Positions 63,701 through 64,000 of a DNA stretch of 64,000 bases are shown here, in pieces (position 1 is the first letter of the stretch; every line of letters begins with the position of its first letter). Made by a program: the position numbers and the translations under genes. The stretch comes from Enemella dayhoffiae (GTDB taxonomy: Bacteria > Actinomycetota > Actinomycetes > Propionibacteriales > Propionibacteriaceae): contig NZ_NMVQ01000001.1 in NCBI RefSeq assembly GCF_002250625.1, positions 124,001 through 188,000 on the forward strand, read 5' to 3'. Below the pieces are notes generated by a model. That model worked only from the letters and a program-made list of their open reading frames with translations, was not told the origin of the DNA and ran no database searches.

Positions 63701-64000
63701 CTGCACCGAGACGTTGCGACCGTTCTGCACCACCTGACCACCCGGGATGGCGCCCTTGTACGCCGCCACGAGCTGGGTCAGTTGGGAGGGGTCGACCGAG
63801 AACCGGTCGAGGTCTGCCTGTCGGGTGGTGATGGTGACCACCTGGGCCTGCTGGCCGGTCACCTGGACATCGCGTACGCCCGGCAGCGCGCGCAACCGGG
63901 GTGCCGCGACGTTCTCCAGTTCGTCGCTCAGCCTCAGCGGGTCCTTGAGCGAGGCCACCGCGAGCAGCACCACGGGGATGTCGTCGATGCTGCCGACACT
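60710..64000 (-). CDS. RND efflux permease (HAE1/AcrB-like) with coiled-coil insertion, N-terminus outside window
   Basis: Proton-driven resistance-nodulation-division exporter; 1096 residues are visible and the frame is still open at base 64000, so the first helix and part of the first outer domain lie beyond. Present are the porter domains, NLLTLSALTVAVGRVVDDSI (with the proton-relay aspartates) in the first helix bundle, and GLLMLIGIVVTNAIVLIDLV in the second. Between the second-half porter subdomains (plus ~61490-62070) sits a ~190-residue insertion: two Gln/Lys/Glu-rich coiled-coil helices joined by a Gly/Ala/Pro linker. AcrB-type proteins normally lack it. No adaptor or TolC-like gene is in the window. 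It is convergent with the nuclease pseudogene. Confidence 0.88.
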   Translation of the reverse strand, partial: SVGSIDDIPVVLLAVASLKDPLRLSDELENVAAPRLRALPGVRDVQVTGQQAQVVTITTRQADLDRFSVDPSQLTQLVAAYKGAIPGGQVVQNGRNVSVQVGRSLGSVDDVKNLQLQGTDGPVALGQLADVTAGPKEATTISRVNGRPALSLSITKTPEANTVTVSHAVADQLPQLSRELGDNTTFTPIFDQAPYVEQSIHDLGTEGGLGLVMAILVILVFLLSVRSTIITAISIPMSLLIAMISLYATGYTLNLLTLSALTVAVGRVVDDSIVVIENIKRHQGLGEEWGTGLIVGAVREVAGAVTASTITTVAVFLPIALVSGQVGELFRPFAVTVTVALLASLVVALTIVPVLAYWFMKPSRKQQQKLAAETGGASLASHETRETPLQKTYLPVLRWTLRHPLITLLVAVLLFAGTMAAATRLKTDFLGESEQTSVQLSQELPVGTALSETDAAARKVEAVLAADPGVQSYQTTVGGGGLQAMFTGAGGQTNKASYSITLKPEAKGTGASERIRGALEHRPELGKVTLSRADSMGSSSLAVTITGRDEATLTQASEQVAAMMAAQPGNADVKSDLAERQSVLQVNVREGDAAKFGMNQGTVGQAVLQAMQGQTLTQVTIDGRSQDLVLRSGPQLKTKQELEQLRLPVTQKQTADARKRIGDELTAQQDAQSKKQQDKGTEQLDEQQKQLDKQRAELQKSLDQLNNQIAQLESASLTPSTAGAAGAGSAGVPGAGGVPGAAAGPGMTPEQLQQAQARAAQAAQAQALAQARAQRDAQLKQLREQSSKLRDQLEAMDESQEKLNQSRTDAAESKATADEMKRKSELAKNIKGEPRRLVEVADVAEVPVTAAIKRVDGERTVTVTATNTSGDLSAATKNLQDGLAGLRLPAGTQATIAGVSTEQQEAFAQLGLAMLIAIAIVYMVMVATFRSLLQPLILLVSVPFAATGAVGLLLLTGTALGIPSMIGLLMLIGIVVTNAIVLIDLVNHYRAEGAGIDDAVIHGARLRLRPIIMTALATVMALVPMAIGITGGGVFISKSLAIVVIGGLVSSTLLTLVLVPVLYHLVEKLRERISHRNRDSDDSDHVGIGEMLEDSH

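Overview
The window is high-GC DNA with short intergenic gaps, many GTG starts and 4-bp start/stop overlaps. It carries type VII secretion genes (EccB, EccE, WXG100 proteins), a SigB/SigF-type sigma factor, a GAF-ANTAR regulator, an Aat transferase and a stand-alone LigD-type polymerase. The word GGCGTACGCC recurs throughout. Together these point to an actinobacterium, most likely of the Propionibacteriales; the species cannot be named from sequence alone. No rRNA, tRNA, CRISPR array or integrase was seen.

Layout. 1-7116: end of an alanine aminotransferase gene, then a partial type VII secretion locus (a companion protein and EccE on the minus strand, divergent from EccB, two WXG100 proteins and two further candidate substrates). 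7172-17231: housekeeping and stress genes (Fpg/Nei glycosylase, EcsC-like protein, photolyase with a MerR-DICT regulator and an NAD(P)-binding protein, Aat, PPK2, inositol-phosphatase-like protein, sigma factor). 17364-20133: GAF-ANTAR regulator and a carboxylesterase. 20235-25142: thiamine genes (thiC, an MFS transporter and thiM behind a TPP riboswitch, with thiD divergent). 25139-28545: a decayed island with a broken flavin monooxygenase, an AspBHI/Mrr-like modification-dependent nuclease, a small gene interrupted by TAG, and a patatin. 28605-31912: amidase, YbaK editing protein, MFS exporter.

31944-51016 is a catabolic region. It holds a kynurenine-formamidase-like hydrolase, a two-domain 2-aminobenzoyl-CoA/salicylyl-CoA monooxygenase-reductase, its CoA ligase, two thioesterases, a fused IorA/IorB 2-oxoacid:ferredoxin oxidoreductase, RidA, a cupin, a PaaX-type regulator, an SDR-FMO-FAD oxidoreductase operon, an AraC regulator and a cyclase/isatin-hydrolase-like enzyme. 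The simplest reading is catabolism of tryptophan- or indole-derived aromatics through anthranilate and its CoA thioester, but substrates are inferred only from family and context. 51215-64000: ThrE-like exporter, RNase HI-DUF4440 fusion, PadR/DHA2/DUF445 operon behind a clear palindromic operator, LigD-type polymerase domain, SDR, a heavily decayed nuclease pseudogene, and a 5'-truncated RND permease with a large coiled-coil insertion.

Two repeat families stand out. One is a small hairpin (GGCTGAGCCTGTCGAAGCC and variants) that often overlaps the stop codon of the upstream gene. The other is a GGGGGCGGAGCCCCC element, two copies of which lie in frame inside iorB.
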